From: Mycolicibacterium flavescens | GTDB taxonomy: Bacteria > Actinomycetota > Actinomycetes > Mycobacteriales > Mycobacteriaceae | Length of the DNA stretch: 64,000 bases | NCBI GenBank assembly: GCA_900637135.1 | Contig: LR134353.1 | Span: 620,001 to 684,000 of the forward strand | Direction: 5' to 3' | Part shown: one piece after another, positions 20,570-28,183 of the stretch | How positions within the stretch are numbered: position 1 is the first letter of the stretch | Layout of the letters: each line of letters opens with the position of its first letter | Position numbers and translations under genes: made by a program | The notes under the pieces: generated by a model | The model's database searches: none | What the model saw: only the letters and a program-made list of their open reading frames with translations | Told to the model about the DNA's origin: nothing

Positions 20570-21643
20570 ATGACCGAACGCGCCGAACCTGCCGGCATCT
20601 CCTACGCGTCGGCCGGGGTCGACATCGAAGCCGGTGACCGCGCTGTCGAACTCCTCAAACCGCTCGCCGAGAAGGCGACCCGACCCGAGGTGCGCGGCGG
20701 TATCGGCGGCTTCGCCGGACTGTTCGCGCTGCGCGGCGGCTACCGGGAGCCGGTGCTGGCCTCCTCCACCGACGGAGTCGGCACCAAGCTGGTGGTGGCC
20801 CAGGCCATGGACAAGCACGACACCGTCGGAATCGACCTGGTCGCGATGGTCGTCGACGATCTGGTCGTCTGCGGTGCCGAACCGCTGTTCCTACAGGACT
20901 ACATCGCGGTGGGCCGCACGGTTCCCGAGCGGATCAGCGAACTAGTGGCAGGCATCGCCAATGGCTGCCTGCAGGCCGGTTGCGCACTGCTCGGCGGTGA
21001 GACGGCCGAACATCCCGGTCTGATGGCGCCCGACCACTACGACATCTCGGCGACCGGGGTGGGCGTGGTCGAGGCCGATGACGTGCTCGGCCCTGATCGG
21101 GTCAAGCCCGGCGACGTGCTGATCGCGATGGCCTCGACGGGCTTGCACTCGAACGGATACTCGCTGGCGCGCAAGGTGCTGCTCGAGATCGACCGGATGA
21201 ACCTGGCCGGCCATGTCGAAGAGTTCGGCCGCACTCTGGGCGAGGAGCTTCTGGAGCCGACCCGGATCTATGCCAAGGATTGTCTGGCGCTGGCCGCCGA
21301 AACCCAGGTTCGCACGTTCTGCCATGTCACCGGCGGCGGGTTGGCCGGAAACCTCGAGCGCGTGATCCCGCATGGTCTGGTCGCCGAAATCGACCGTGGC
21401 ACGTGGACTCCGGCACCGGTGTTCGCGATGATCGGGCAGCGCGGACGGGTCGAGCGCGTCGAGATGGAGCGGACCTTCAACATGGGCGTCGGCATGGTCG
21501 CGATTGTCGCGCCCGAAGACACCGACCGCGCCCTGGCGATCCTGACCGCGCGCCACCTGAACTGCTGGACGCTGGGAACGGTCAAAAAGGGCGGAAAGGA
21601 CGGCCCACGAGCCGAGCTCGTCGGGCAGCACCCGCGCTTTTAG
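20570..21643 (+). CDS. purM: Phosphoribosylformylglycinamidine cyclo-ligase PurM (AIR synthetase)
   Basis: 357 residues; converts FGAM and ATP to aminoimidazole ribonucleotide, step five of purine synthesis. The AIRS fold is shown by S-Y-A-S-A-G-V-D-I-E-A-G, the substrate loop S-S-T-D-G-V-G-T-K and the G-G-E-T-A-E-H-P segment. It follows purF in the order found in M. tuberculosis (Rv0808-Rv0809), here separated by two minus-strand genes. Confidence 0.97.
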   Translation: MTERAEPAGISYASAGVDIEAGDRAVELLKPLAEKATRPEVRGGIGGFAGLFALRGGYREPVLASSTDGVGTKLVVAQAMDKHDTVGIDLVAMVVDDLVVCGAEPLFLQDYIAVGRTVPERISELVAGIANGCLQAGCALLGGETAEHPGLMAPDHYDISATGVGVVEADDVLGPDRVKPGDVLIAMASTGLHSNGYSLARKVLLEIDRMNLAGHVEEFGRTLGEELLEPTRIYAKDCLALAAETQVRTFCHVTGGGLAGNLERVIPHGLVAEIDRGTWTPAPVFAMIGQRGRVERVEMERTFNMGVGMVAIVAPEDTDRALAILTARHLNCWTLGTVKKGGKDGPRAELVGQHPRF

Positions 21644-21646
21644 GGG

Positions 21647-21826
21647 TCAGCGACGCCAGTCGTCCTCGTCGACCCACTCGTCGGCCACCGGATCGGTGCC
21701 GTTCAGGTCGTTCTCGGAAGCGCCCGACAGCTCTTGCTGAAGCCGCTTTAAGTCGGTCTGTGGTGAGCTGTACTTAAGCTCACGAGCAACCTTGGTCTGC
21801 TTTGCCTTCGCCCGGCCGCGGCCCAT
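21647..21826 (-). CDS. DUF3073 small basic protein
   Basis: 59 residues starting M-G-R-G-R-A-K-A-K-Q-T-K-V-A-R-E-L-K-Y. The strongly basic N-terminus and acidic C-terminus (D-E-W-V-D-E-D-D-W) are the DUF3073 pattern, an actinobacterial family equivalent to Rv0810c. The basic half suggests nucleic-acid or ribosome contact, but no function is established. An earlier in-frame ATG at 21862 is less conserved-looking; G-G-G-G-G-T precedes the chosen start. It converges on purM with three bases between stops. Confidence 0.88.
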   Translation of the reverse strand: MGRGRAKAKQTKVARELKYSSPQTDLKRLQQELSGASENDLNGTDPVADEWVDEDDWRR

Positions 21827-21948
21827 GGGGGGACCCCCTCGCGCAATAACGGAGCGGCCCAATTGTTAGGCGGCTCCGATCTGATCTGTTTTTTATCGTC
21901 CTGCCAACACTTTAGCGTGCTTGGCCTCGCGGCGCTGGCAGGGCCTCG

Positions 21949-23028
21949 TCACGGCCGCGCCCCGCCGCGGAGCTGCTCGACCGCGCGCCGCCCGGCACCT
22001 GCGACGTCGGGTGGCGGAAGCGAGTCCGCGTCGATGACGGCCGGCACGCCGTCGACGGTCAATTCGGTGTCCGCGGGCAGGCCGCGCTTGAGCAGCGCCA
22101 GCGCCACCGGCCCCTCGTCGACGTGGTCGACGACGGTGCCGAGACGCCCGACGGTCCGGCCACCGGCCAGCACCGGGTCGCCGGTGGCCGGTCGGTCGCT
22201 GGAACCGTCCAGGTGCAGCCGGACCAGCATTCGGGGCGGTTTGCCCAGGTTGTGCACCCGCGCGACCGTCTCCTGTCCGCGGTAGCAGCCCTTGTCCAAA
22301 TGCACGGCGGGGCCGATCCAGCCCACCTCGTGCGGGATCGTGCGCTCATCGGTGTCCACCCCCAGGCGTGCCCGCAGCGCGGCGACACGGTGCGCCTCGT
22401 ACGCCCAGACCCCGGCGGGCCGGACCCCGGGGTCGGTGAGCCGCCGCAGCCACGGCTGCACCTGGTCACGGGGGATAACCAGGTCGAGTTCGACTCCGTC
22501 GCCGCGGAGACGACGTAGAAAGCCGCCCTCGGTGAGCGCGACAGCCGTCTGCTGCGCGGGAAGCGAATCGACACCCAGCGCGCCGAGCACCCCACCATCA
22601 CCCAACCGCGGCCCGAGCAGGGACAACACCGCCAGATCGGCAGGTTCGACCGCGACGTCGGACCAGAACACCATCTTGCGCAGGTAGCCCAGCAGCGGCT
22701 CGCCGCGCGACGGTTCGGTGTCGAGATAGGTGATGTCGCCGAGTTCGGTCTGCACCCAGTGATCTTCGACACGGCCCTGCCCGTCGAGGCTGAGATTCTC
22801 GGTGACCGCGCCGTCGGGCAGCTCGCTGACGTGCTGGGTGGTGAGGTTGTGCAGCCACGCCTTGCGGTCAGCGCCCGTGAGCGTGAGTACGGCGCGATGC
22901 GAGCGGTCCACCACGACGGCGGCGTCGGCGGCGGCGCGTTGTTCACCCAGCGGATCGCCGTAATGCCATACGGCGCCTGCATCGGGTCCGGTGTCGGGAG
23001 CAGGGACGGCGGGTCCAGAAGATGTCAC
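21949..23028 (-). CDS. YgfZ/GcvT-like folate-binding protein
   Basis: 359 residues, equivalent to Rv0811c. The signature K-G-C-Y-R-G-Q-E-T of the YgfZ/IBA57 family is present about two thirds through, with the conserved cysteine. YgfZ proteins bind tetrahydrofolate and assist assembly or repair of certain Fe-S enzymes. They share a fold with aminomethyltransferase GcvT but lack its catalytic role. It is divergent from pabC, whose product is also on the folate pathway, with a 51-base gap. Confidence 0.9.
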   Translation of the reverse strand: MTSSGPAVPAPDTGPDAGAVWHYGDPLGEQRAAADAAVVVDRSHRAVLTLTGADRKAWLHNLTTQHVSELPDGAVTENLSLDGQGRVEDHWVQTELGDITYLDTEPSRGEPLLGYLRKMVFWSDVAVEPADLAVLSLLGPRLGDGGVLGALGVDSLPAQQTAVALTEGGFLRRLRGDGVELDLVIPRDQVQPWLRRLTDPGVRPAGVWAYEAHRVAALRARLGVDTDERTIPHEVGWIGPAVHLDKGCYRGQETVARVHNLGKPPRMLVRLHLDGSSDRPATGDPVLAGGRTVGRLGTVVDHVDEGPVALALLKRGLPADTELTVDGVPAVIDADSLPPPDVAGAGRRAVEQLRGGARP

Positions 23029-23079
23029 AGGTCAACTCTACGTTCGGCGCGCGACGGCCCACGGCTACGCTGTGGGCCC

Positions 23080-23967
23080 ATGGCTGGCGAACCCGGGGTC
23101 GTGGTGACCCTTGACGGGCGACTGCACGACCCCGCGGCGCCGCTGCTGCACGCCGACGACCTCGCGGCTGTGCGCGGCGACGGCGTCTTCGAGACACTGC
23201 TGATCCGCGATGGTCGGCCATGCCTGCTCGAAGCCCACCTGTCCCGGCTCACCCAGTCGGCGCGGATGATCGACCTGCCCGACCCCGACCTGCCGCGCTG
23301 GCGCTCCGCGGTGTCCGCGGCCGTGGCCCAATGGACGTCGCAGACCGGCGAGGAGGGCGTGCTGCGGCTGGTGTACAGCAGGGGACGGGAAGGCGGTTCG
23401 CCCCCGACGGCATTCGCGACGGTCGGGTCGTTACCCGCGCGAGTGACCGAGGTGCGCCGCAACGGCCTTGCCGCGCTGACGCTGGCGCGCGGACTCGCCT
23501 CCGACGGCGCGGATGAGATGCCGTGGCTGCTCGCCGGTGCCAAGACGCTGTCGTACGCGGTGAACATGGCCGCGTTGCGACATGCCGAACGCAGCGGCGC
23601 GGGCGACGTGATCTTCGTCGGCACCGACGGGTTCATCCTCGAGGGTCCGCGCTCGACGGTCGTGATCGCCGCGGAGTCCGAGCCCGGTGCGGGCGATATC
23701 GCGTTCTTCACACCACCGCCGTGGTTTCCGATCCTGCGCGGCACCACGCAGCAGGCGCTGTTCGACGTCGCCCGCGACAAGGGCTACGACTGCGACTACC
23801 GCTCGCTGCGACCAGCGGATCTGCATACCGCACAGGGTGTTTGGCTGGTGTCGAGCATCACGTTGGCCGCGCGGGTGCACACCCTGGACGGGACACCGCT
23901 GACGCTTAGCCCGCTGGCGGCCGAGTTCGCCGAACTCGTCGACGCCGCGATCGTGTGTGATCGCTGA
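23080..23967 (+). CDS. pabC: Aminodeoxychorismate lyase (fold-type IV PLP enzyme)
   Basis: 295 residues, equivalent to Rv0812. The R-G-D-G-V-F-E-T-L segment near residue 32, the PLP lysine Lys155 in A-G-A-K-T-L-S-Y and the phosphate-binding E-G-P-R-S-T-V segment define class IV aminotransferase-fold enzymes. The aminodeoxychorismate lyase assignment fits its location beside the folate-linked YgfZ homologue; it would release p-aminobenzoate and pyruvate. D-amino-acid or branched-chain aminotransferase activity remains possible. The -10-like TACGCT lies 9 nt before the ATG. Confidence 0.85.
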   Translation: MAGEPGVVVTLDGRLHDPAAPLLHADDLAAVRGDGVFETLLIRDGRPCLLEAHLSRLTQSARMIDLPDPDLPRWRSAVSAAVAQWTSQTGEEGVLRLVYSRGREGGSPPTAFATVGSLPARVTEVRRNGLAALTLARGLASDGADEMPWLLAGAKTLSYAVNMAALRHAERSGAGDVIFVGTDGFILEGPRSTVVIAAESEPGAGDIAFFTPPPWFPILRGTTQQALFDVARDKGYDCDYRSLRPADLHTAQGVWLVSSITLAARVHTLDGTPLTLSPLAAEFAELVDAAIVCDR

Positions 23968-24031
23968 GCGCTGAATGGCCCGTAATCCGGTTGTCGCCTC
24001 TTGCACGCGCGGGTAGCGTCGCTCGTACACA

Positions 24032-24092
24032 GGAGAGGAGGTGGTCCGGAATTTTGAGTGACTTATGGACTTGTGAGGTGGCTGCGAGCTAG
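24032..24092 (+). CDS. Putative 12-codon short ORF with a very strong Shine-Dalgarno
   Basis: Within the 331-base gap after pabC, a purine-rich GGAGAGGAGG block (24032-24041) precedes a TTG at 24054. The 12-codon frame ends W-T-C-E-V-A-A-S before TAG at 24090-24092. A second frame opens at GTG 24058 and also stays open for 18 codons, so the frame is not certain. A GCTGC/GCAGC stem (24081-24085 with 24092-24096) brackets the stop codon. I have an unverified recollection of similar W-x-x-E-V-A-A-S short ORFs in other actinobacteria. Likely a leader peptide, sRNA or regulatory RNA rather than an enzyme. Confidence 0.4.
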
Positions 24093-24100
24093 CAGCGCCA

Positions 24101-24212
24101 GGGGAATGAGCTGACGGCTCTTCGCGTCCTGCGCGCGCTGGCGAATTCCCCGCAGTCACCCGGCCCCCGAGCCCCTCGGTCTTGTCCGCCAGGAACACAC
24201 GGCTCGGGGGCC
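24101..24212 (+). ncRNA. Structured non-coding segment downstream of the short ORF
   Basis: Two helices are visible. GGGGAAT (24101-24107) pairs with ATTCCCC (24145-24151), competing with GCGCCAG (about 24095-24101) and CTGGCG. A perfect 12-base stem GGCCCCCGAGCC (24162-24173) pairs with 24201-24212 across a 27-base loop. There is no T-run after the long stem. The whole stretch between the short ORF and the next gene looks like a folded leader or small RNA; no known family is asserted. Confidence 0.4.
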
Positions 24213-24298
24213 GCCCCATATCTGATGGCCGAATCGGTAGCGAACCGTTGCACGCCTGGACTCGCGCTTCCCACGTGCGCCGGGCGATGATGCGGCCC

Positions 24299-25144
24299 AT
24301 GCGCATCGTCAAGAAGCTCGGCGTGCTGCTGACCGCCCTCGCGGCCGTGACGGCCTGTGCGCCCACCGCTGAGCCCTACAGCTCGCCGGGCCTGCGGGAC
24401 TGTCATAAAGACAAGCTGGCGACCCTGTACAAGGGCATCTTCACCTTCGGAACCGATCGGCCGGTGTACCCGCCGTGGTACATGGGCGACAACCCGGCCA
24501 ACGGGGAAGGCTTCGAATCGGCGCTCGCGTACGCCATCGCGAACCGGCTCGGTTACGCCGCGACCGACGTGCGATGGGTGCGGGTGCCATTCGGAGAAGC
24601 CATCGCCGCGGGCGCGAAATCGTTCGACGCCAACCTGACCCAGTTCTCCATCACCGAACAGCGCAGGGCCGCCGTCGACTTCTCGACGCCGTACTTCGAT
24701 GTGAACCAAGCCGTCGTCACCGTCAAGGGTTCGCCTGCGGCCGGCGTCAAAAGTCTCGATGACCTCAAAATGCTGCGGCTCGGAGCGCAGGTCGGCAGCA
24801 CCAGCCACACCGCCGCGCTGGCAGTCGGCAAGAGCAGCGCGGTCACGGTGTACAACACCAACGGCGACGCGAAACTCGCGCTCTCCGACGGCGAGATCGA
24901 CGCGTTGATCGCCGATCTGCCGACCGCGTTCGCGATCGTCGGCGAGTTGCGCGACGGAATGATGGTCGGCCAGCTGCCCGCAGGGGACCAAGCCGCGGAG
25001 CAGTTCGGTTTGGTGCTCGCCAAACGCAGCGGGTTGACCGCGTGCATCTCCTCGGTCGTGGACTCGCTACGCGACGACGGCACGCTGGCGCAATTGCGCG
25101 GCGAATGGTTGGCGGATGCGGGTAAGGCCCCGCAACTGGCTTAG
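24299..25144 (+). CDS. Solute-binding lipoprotein (SBP_bac_3 family)
   Basis: 281 residues. A lipoprotein signal ends at a V-T-A-C lipobox near residue 20. The mature domain has family 3 features: F-G-T-D-R-P near the start, the G-F-E-S-A-L-A-Y-A-I segment, and S-I-T-E-Q-R-R-A-A-V-D-F-S-x-P-Y, typical of polar amino-acid receptors of ABC importers. No permease or ATPase gene is adjacent, so its partner is elsewhere. Two further ATGs four and three codons upstream are in frame; the choice is uncertain. Its stop overlaps the convergent lipoprotein gene. Confidence 0.85.
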   Translation: MRIVKKLGVLLTALAAVTACAPTAEPYSSPGLRDCHKDKLATLYKGIFTFGTDRPVYPPWYMGDNPANGEGFESALAYAIANRLGYAATDVRWVRVPFGEAIAAGAKSFDANLTQFSITEQRRAAVDFSTPYFDVNQAVVTVKGSPAAGVKSLDDLKMLRLGAQVGSTSHTAALAVGKSSAVTVYNTNGDAKLALSDGEIDALIADLPTAFAIVGELRDGMMVGQLPAGDQAAEQFGLVLAKRSGLTACISSVVDSLRDDGTLAQLRGEWLADAGKAPQLA

Positions 25145-25449
25145 CCGGCGGGCCCGGGCGCGAACGTGGCGCACGCCTGCATGGCCTCGTTCCAGGCCTC
25201 GGCGTCGACACCGGGTGGCGGGCCGGCAGGTCCTGGCGCAGCGGGTACGCCGTGGTCGCTCAGACACTGCGCCAGTGAACCGTGACCGGCTGGGGTCTCG
25301 GACGTGGTGGTCTGGACGGGGGCTTCGGACGTGGTGGTCTGCGCCGGAGCTGGTGAGGTGGTGGGCTGCTGCTCGCCCGGTGGTTCGGACGCACAACCTG
25401 CGAGCGCTGCGGCCGCGGCGATGCCGGCGAAGAACATGCTCGCGCGCAT
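25141..25449 (-). CDS. Small proline/threonine-rich lipoprotein
   Basis: 102 residues. The signal ends in an L-A-G-C lipobox near residue 19. A low-complexity stretch of T-T-T-S-E repeats follows, then a C-terminal part with two cysteines (A-Q-C-L and Q-A-C-A-T-F). No enzyme motif. Its start overlaps the stop of the nitrobindin gene (TGATG), so the two are co-translated, and its stop overlaps the convergent solute-binding gene by four bases. Function unknown. Confidence 0.72.
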   Translation of the reverse strand: MRASMFFAGIAAAAALAGCASEPPGEQQPTTSPAPAQTTTSEAPVQTTTSETPAGHGSLAQCLSDHGVPAAPGPAGPPPGVDAEAWNEAMQACATFAPGPAG

Positions 25450-26078
25450 CAGCCGGCGAACCTCGACAGCCGGGCCGACAGGTGGGGGACCAGGCCGCCG
25501 TCGGCGTCGACGCGCTCCTCGACGTAGGCCAGATCACCACCCTCGACGATGCCGTACAGCCGTTTGGCGCCACCGACCAGCATCCCGGACTTGCTGCGCG
25601 CCAACGCATCGGTGACCAGTTCCCACGACGACTGGGACAGGGGGCGGCCGTAGAACAGCTCGATATAGCCCGCGGAGTGGGCCAGCAGCAGTTCGATGGC
25701 CTGCGATTCAGAAGGGTCGGCCGGATCGTTGACGAAGCGCCAGAAGCCGGACTCGCGCAGCGTGTGCCCCTCGAAGTCGCCCGACTCGCTGAGGCGCCAC
25801 GAGCGCGCTTCCCAGATCAGGTAGTCGCTGCCGTCATGGGAGGCCACGATCTGCTGGCCGAACCGGTAGTCACCGTCGGCGCCGCGGCCCTCGCCTTCGC
25901 CGCGCCAGACACCGACGAGCGGCAGCAGCGCCAGCAGCGCGTCGTCGAGGTTCGCGCCCTCGCGGAGATTGGCGGTGTCGGCAGGTGCGGGAAGATCGCC
26001 GAAAGCCGGGATGTTGCGCGCGGCGGTCGTTTTCGCTCGTTCTGCGGCGGCCGCTACTGCGTCGTCTCCGGACGTCAC
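25449..26078 (-). CDS. Nitrobindin / FABP-like haem-binding protein
   Basis: 209 residues, equivalent to Rv0813c. The first strand carries G-V-W-R-G-E-G-E-G, the G-x-W-x-G-x-G-x-G signature of nitrobindin-type beta-barrels (DUF1794). A conserved C-terminal histidine, expected as the haem ligand, is a candidate in V-P-H-L-S-A-R. Homologues bind ferric haem and interact with NO/peroxynitrite. Start is GTG at 26078; it overlaps by four bases the stop of a tiny membrane protein gene upstream, and the lipoprotein gene downstream. Confidence 0.88.
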   Translation of the reverse strand: MTSGDDAVAAAAERAKTTAARNIPAFGDLPAPADTANLREGANLDDALLALLPLVGVWRGEGEGRGADGDYRFGQQIVASHDGSDYLIWEARSWRLSESGDFEGHTLRESGFWRFVNDPADPSESQAIELLLAHSAGYIELFYGRPLSQSSWELVTDALARSKSGMLVGGAKRLYGIVEGGDLAYVEERVDADGGLVPHLSARLSRFAG

Positions 26079-26179
26079 GACTCGTCGGTGATCAGCCGGT
26101 ACACCGCGTACAACGCGAACCAGGTGATCACCAGGGTCGCGGCTACGAGCAGGAGTTCGAAGAACAGCACCACGGGCAC
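26075..26179 (-). CDS. 34-residue single-pass membrane protein
   Basis: Starts GTG and encodes 34 residues, of which about 22 ([16 protein letters not shown]) form one transmembrane helix, ending in R-L-I-T-D-E-S. It lacks other motifs. The stop codon overlaps the GTG of the nitrobindin gene (GTGA), which makes translation coupling likely and argues the frame is real. Perhaps a membrane partner of the nitrobindin; this is inference. Confidence 0.55.
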   Translation of the reverse strand: MPVVLFFELLLVAATLVITWFALYAVYRLITDES

Positions 26180-26235
26180 GAGTCTAGTGGGCGGTCGAAG
26201 GCAGAGTGCACCAGCCTCCGCCTGGCCTCGTGCGC

Positions 26236-26292
26236 CGAAACTGAACTTGTGTGCGGGGTCCGCGCGGATCTTCGCACACAAGTTCAGTTTCG
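26236..26292. repeat. Perfect 20-bp inverted repeat
   Basis: Arms at 26236-26255 and 26273-26292 are exact reverse complements (CGAAACTGAACTTGTGTGCG and its complement) with a 17-base loop. It sits between the stop of sseC and the small membrane protein gene, both on the minus strand. The AT content of the arms is higher than the surroundings. Could be a terminator or a copy of a dispersed palindromic repeat. Confidence 0.85.
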
Positions 26293-26303
26293 AGCTGAAA
26301 CGC

Positions 26304-26606
26304 TCAGGCGACCTTGACGTCGACCTCGTGGATGCCCGCGCCGGAGGGCGCGACGACGGCGTCACCGTTGCCGACCTTCGACAGCGCACGCAGCGTCCAC
26401 GTGCCAGGCGCGGCGAAGAACCGAAAATCGCCGGTGGCCGACGCGACCACCTCGGCGGTGAACTCGTCAGAGCTGTCCAGAAGGCGCACGAACGCGCCGC
26501 CGACGGCCTGTCCCGACCCGTCAACGACGCGGCCGGTGATCACCGTCTCCTTCTCCAAGTCGACGCTGGCGGGCAACGTCAGGCCTTGTTTCGGGGCAGA
26601 GCACAT
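26304..26606 (-). CDS. sseC: SseC-like DUF1416 protein
   Basis: 100 residues, the same length as mycobacterial SseC1/SseC2 (Rv0814c). The N-terminus M-C-S-A-P-K-Q-G-L-T-L-P carries one cysteine; the rest is a carboxypeptidase-regulatory-like beta sandwich (V-I-T-G-R-V-V-D, G-D-F-R-F-F, G-T-W-T-L-R). It begins one base after the stop of the sulfurtransferase gene, the conserved cysA2-sseC2 arrangement, suggesting a joint role in sulfur handling. The exact function is not known. Last gene of the cysteine-responsive operon. Confidence 0.9.
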   Translation of the reverse strand: MCSAPKQGLTLPASVDLEKETVITGRVVDGSGQAVGGAFVRLLDSSDEFTAEVVASATGDFRFFAAPGTWTLRALSKVGNGDAVVAPSGAGIHEVDVKVA

Positions 26607-26607
26607 A

Positions 26608-27441
26608 TCAATTTCCCAACTCGATCGGGGCCCCCACCAGGGAGCCGTATTCGGTCCAACTGCCGTCGTAGTTCTTGACGTTCTTGTGTCCGAGCAGTTC
26701 CTGCAGCACGAACCAGGTGTGCGACGAGCGCTCACCGATTCGGCAGTAAGCGATGGTCTCCTTCTCGCCGTCCAGCCCGGCCTCGGCGTACAGCTTCTCC
26801 AGCGCCTCATCGGATTTGAAGGTGCCGTCGTCGTTGGCCGCCTTGCTCCACGGAACATTGATGGCGCCGGGGATATGCCCGGGTCGCTGGCTCTGCTCCT
26901 GGGGCAGGTGCGCAGGAGCCAGGATCTTGCCGGAGAACTCGTCGGGGGAGCGCACGTCGACGAGGTTCTTGCTGTCGATCGCCGCGATCACCTCGTCGCG
27001 GAAGGCGCGGATGCTGTTGTCGGGGGCCTTGGCGGTGTAGCTGGTCGCGGGTCGCTTGACCACCTCGGTGGACAGCGGACGTCCGTCGAGCTCCCACTTC
27101 TTGCGGCCGCCGTCGAGCAGCTTGACGTCCTGGTGCCCGTACAGCTTGAAGTACCAGTAGGCGTACGCGGCGAACCAGTTGTTGTTGCCGCCGTACAGGA
27201 CCACGGTGTCGTCGTTCGAGATGCCGCGCTCGCTCAGCAGTTTCGAAAACTGTTCCTGGTCAACGAAATCGCGACGCACCGGGTCTTGGAGGTCGGTCTT
27301 CCAGTCGATCTTGACCGCGCCCTCGATGTGGCCGTCGTCGTAGGCGCTGGTGTCTTCGTCGACCTCGACGAACACGATGTTCGGTGCGTTGAGATTGCTC
27401 TCGGCCCAGTCGGCCGTGACCAGGACGTCGGAGCGTGCCAT
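26608..27441 (-). CDS. cysA2: Thiosulfate sulfurtransferase (rhodanese), CysA2 type
   Basis: 277 residues with two rhodanese domains. The catalytic Cys233 lies in the C-R-I-G-E-R-S active-site loop of the second domain; the first domain (E-V-D-E-D, D-G-H-I-E-G-A) is inactive. It transfers sulfane sulfur from thiosulfate to acceptors such as cyanide or thiols. It lies between the DUF4395 gene and sseC in one operon, preceded by an AAAGGA ribosome-binding site. Expression is probably linked to cysteine supply by the polycysteine uORF upstream. Confidence 0.95.
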   Translation of the reverse strand: MARSDVLVTADWAESNLNAPNIVFVEVDEDTSAYDDGHIEGAVKIDWKTDLQDPVRRDFVDQEQFSKLLSERGISNDDTVVLYGGNNNWFAAYAYWYFKLYGHQDVKLLDGGRKKWELDGRPLSTEVVKRPATSYTAKAPDNSIRAFRDEVIAAIDSKNLVDVRSPDEFSGKILAPAHLPQEQSQRPGHIPGAINVPWSKAANDDGTFKSDEALEKLYAEAGLDGEKETIAYCRIGERSSHTWFVLQELLGHKNVKNYDGSWTEYGSLVGAPIELGN

Positions 27442-27477
27442 AGAGGAAATCCTTTCGGTTGCTTCAGGTTTGAAGTT

Positions 27478-27969
27478 CTATGCGGGTGACGGTGCGCTTG
27501 TGTTCTTTCGAACGCGCGCGACGAGCGGGTAGAGCTGACAACCCAGGCAGATGCCGAAGGCCGCATTGAGGAACGCCGCCACCAGCGCAAGGCCGGTGGC
27601 GATGAGACCGAGCAGCCCGAGGCCGGTCGCGAACCCGACGGCGCCGGCCACCGCGAAGACCAGCCCGACGAACTGCGCGAACATCAGCGGCGCCACCGGC
27701 TCCTTCTCGCTCACGGATCCCAGCCGCGGGGCCACGAGCCGAGCGAAGATCAGGCCGTAGGGATATGAACGCGGCCCCCGCCATGCCCCGACGGCGAACA
27801 CCGCCGCCTGCAGGCCCAGCACGACCGCCGAGGCCACCGGACTCACCGGCCACAGCAGCAGAGTTGCCACCAGCACGACGGTCGTGATCCAGGCGGCGAA
27901 CCGCGGCCCGCGCACGTCCACCTGGTCAGATGTCCGGCTTCGTGTTGTCGACATATCTGTCGTTGGCAT
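27478..27969 (-). CDS. DUF4395 membrane protein
   Basis: 163 residues with about four hydrophobic helices and a C-L-G-C pair near the C-terminus (G-I-C-L-G-C-Q-L-Y-P). DUF4395 proteins often lie beside rhodanese or thioredoxin genes; the cysteine pair suggests a redox or sulfur-transport role. AGGAG stands 8 bases before the chosen ATG; an open frame upstream overlaps the uORF region. It is the first structural gene after the uORF and leads into cysA2. Confidence 0.85.
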   Translation of the reverse strand: MPTTDMSTTRSRTSDQVDVRGPRFAAWITTVVLVATLLLWPVSPVASAVVLGLQAAVFAVGAWRGPRSYPYGLIFARLVAPRLGSVSEKEPVAPLMFAQFVGLVFAVAGAVGFATGLGLLGLIATGLALVAAFLNAAFGICLGCQLYPLVARVRKNTSAPSPA

Positions 27970-28061
27970 TCGTGCGCTCCTGTTGCGGTCATGGGCTGGA
28001 CTGGGCTGGGAAGGACCACAGGGGTCGCTCCCGAGTGCGGCGCGAAGAAGGGCGCGGCTAC

Positions 28062-28154
28062 TCAGCAGCTGCGACAACAACAGCAAGAACCCGCAACGCG
28101 GCACAGATCGACTGCGCGGCGCTTGGTGAGCATCGGCTCGAGGCGGGCGGACAC
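28062..28154 (-). CDS. Leaderless polycysteine upstream ORF
   Basis: 30 codons from GTG 28154, ending C-C-C-C-R-S-C before TGA at 28062-28064, with an additional Cys earlier. Five of the last seven codons are Cys. A -10-like TAAGCT ends seven nucleotides before the GTG, so the mRNA would start at the codon. The DUF4395 start lies 92 bases downstream. Such leaderless polycysteine uORFs are described in mycobacteria as cysteine-responsive attenuators: ribosome stalling at Cys codons when Cys-tRNA is scarce exposes the downstream ribosome-binding site. To my memory the rhodanese operon is one of the described cases. Confidence 0.85.
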   Translation of the reverse strand: MSARLEPMLTKRRAVDLCRVAGSCCCCRSC

Positions 28155-28161
28155 GCCGGAC

Positions 28162-28167
28162 AGCTTA
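28162..28167 (-). promoter_or_regulatory. Predicted -10 box for the leaderless uORF
   Basis: TAAGCT on the minus strand, seven nucleotides before GTG 28154. It lies just beyond the thiX stop, so the sulfur operon has its own promoter separate from lmeA-thiX. Confidence 0.6.
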
Positions 28168-28183
28168 CCAATCGACACGGTGA

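Noticed and set aside
24162..24212. Intrinsic terminator call for the 12-bp stem
   Set aside because: No T-run follows and the loop is 27 bases; kept as a structural element instead.
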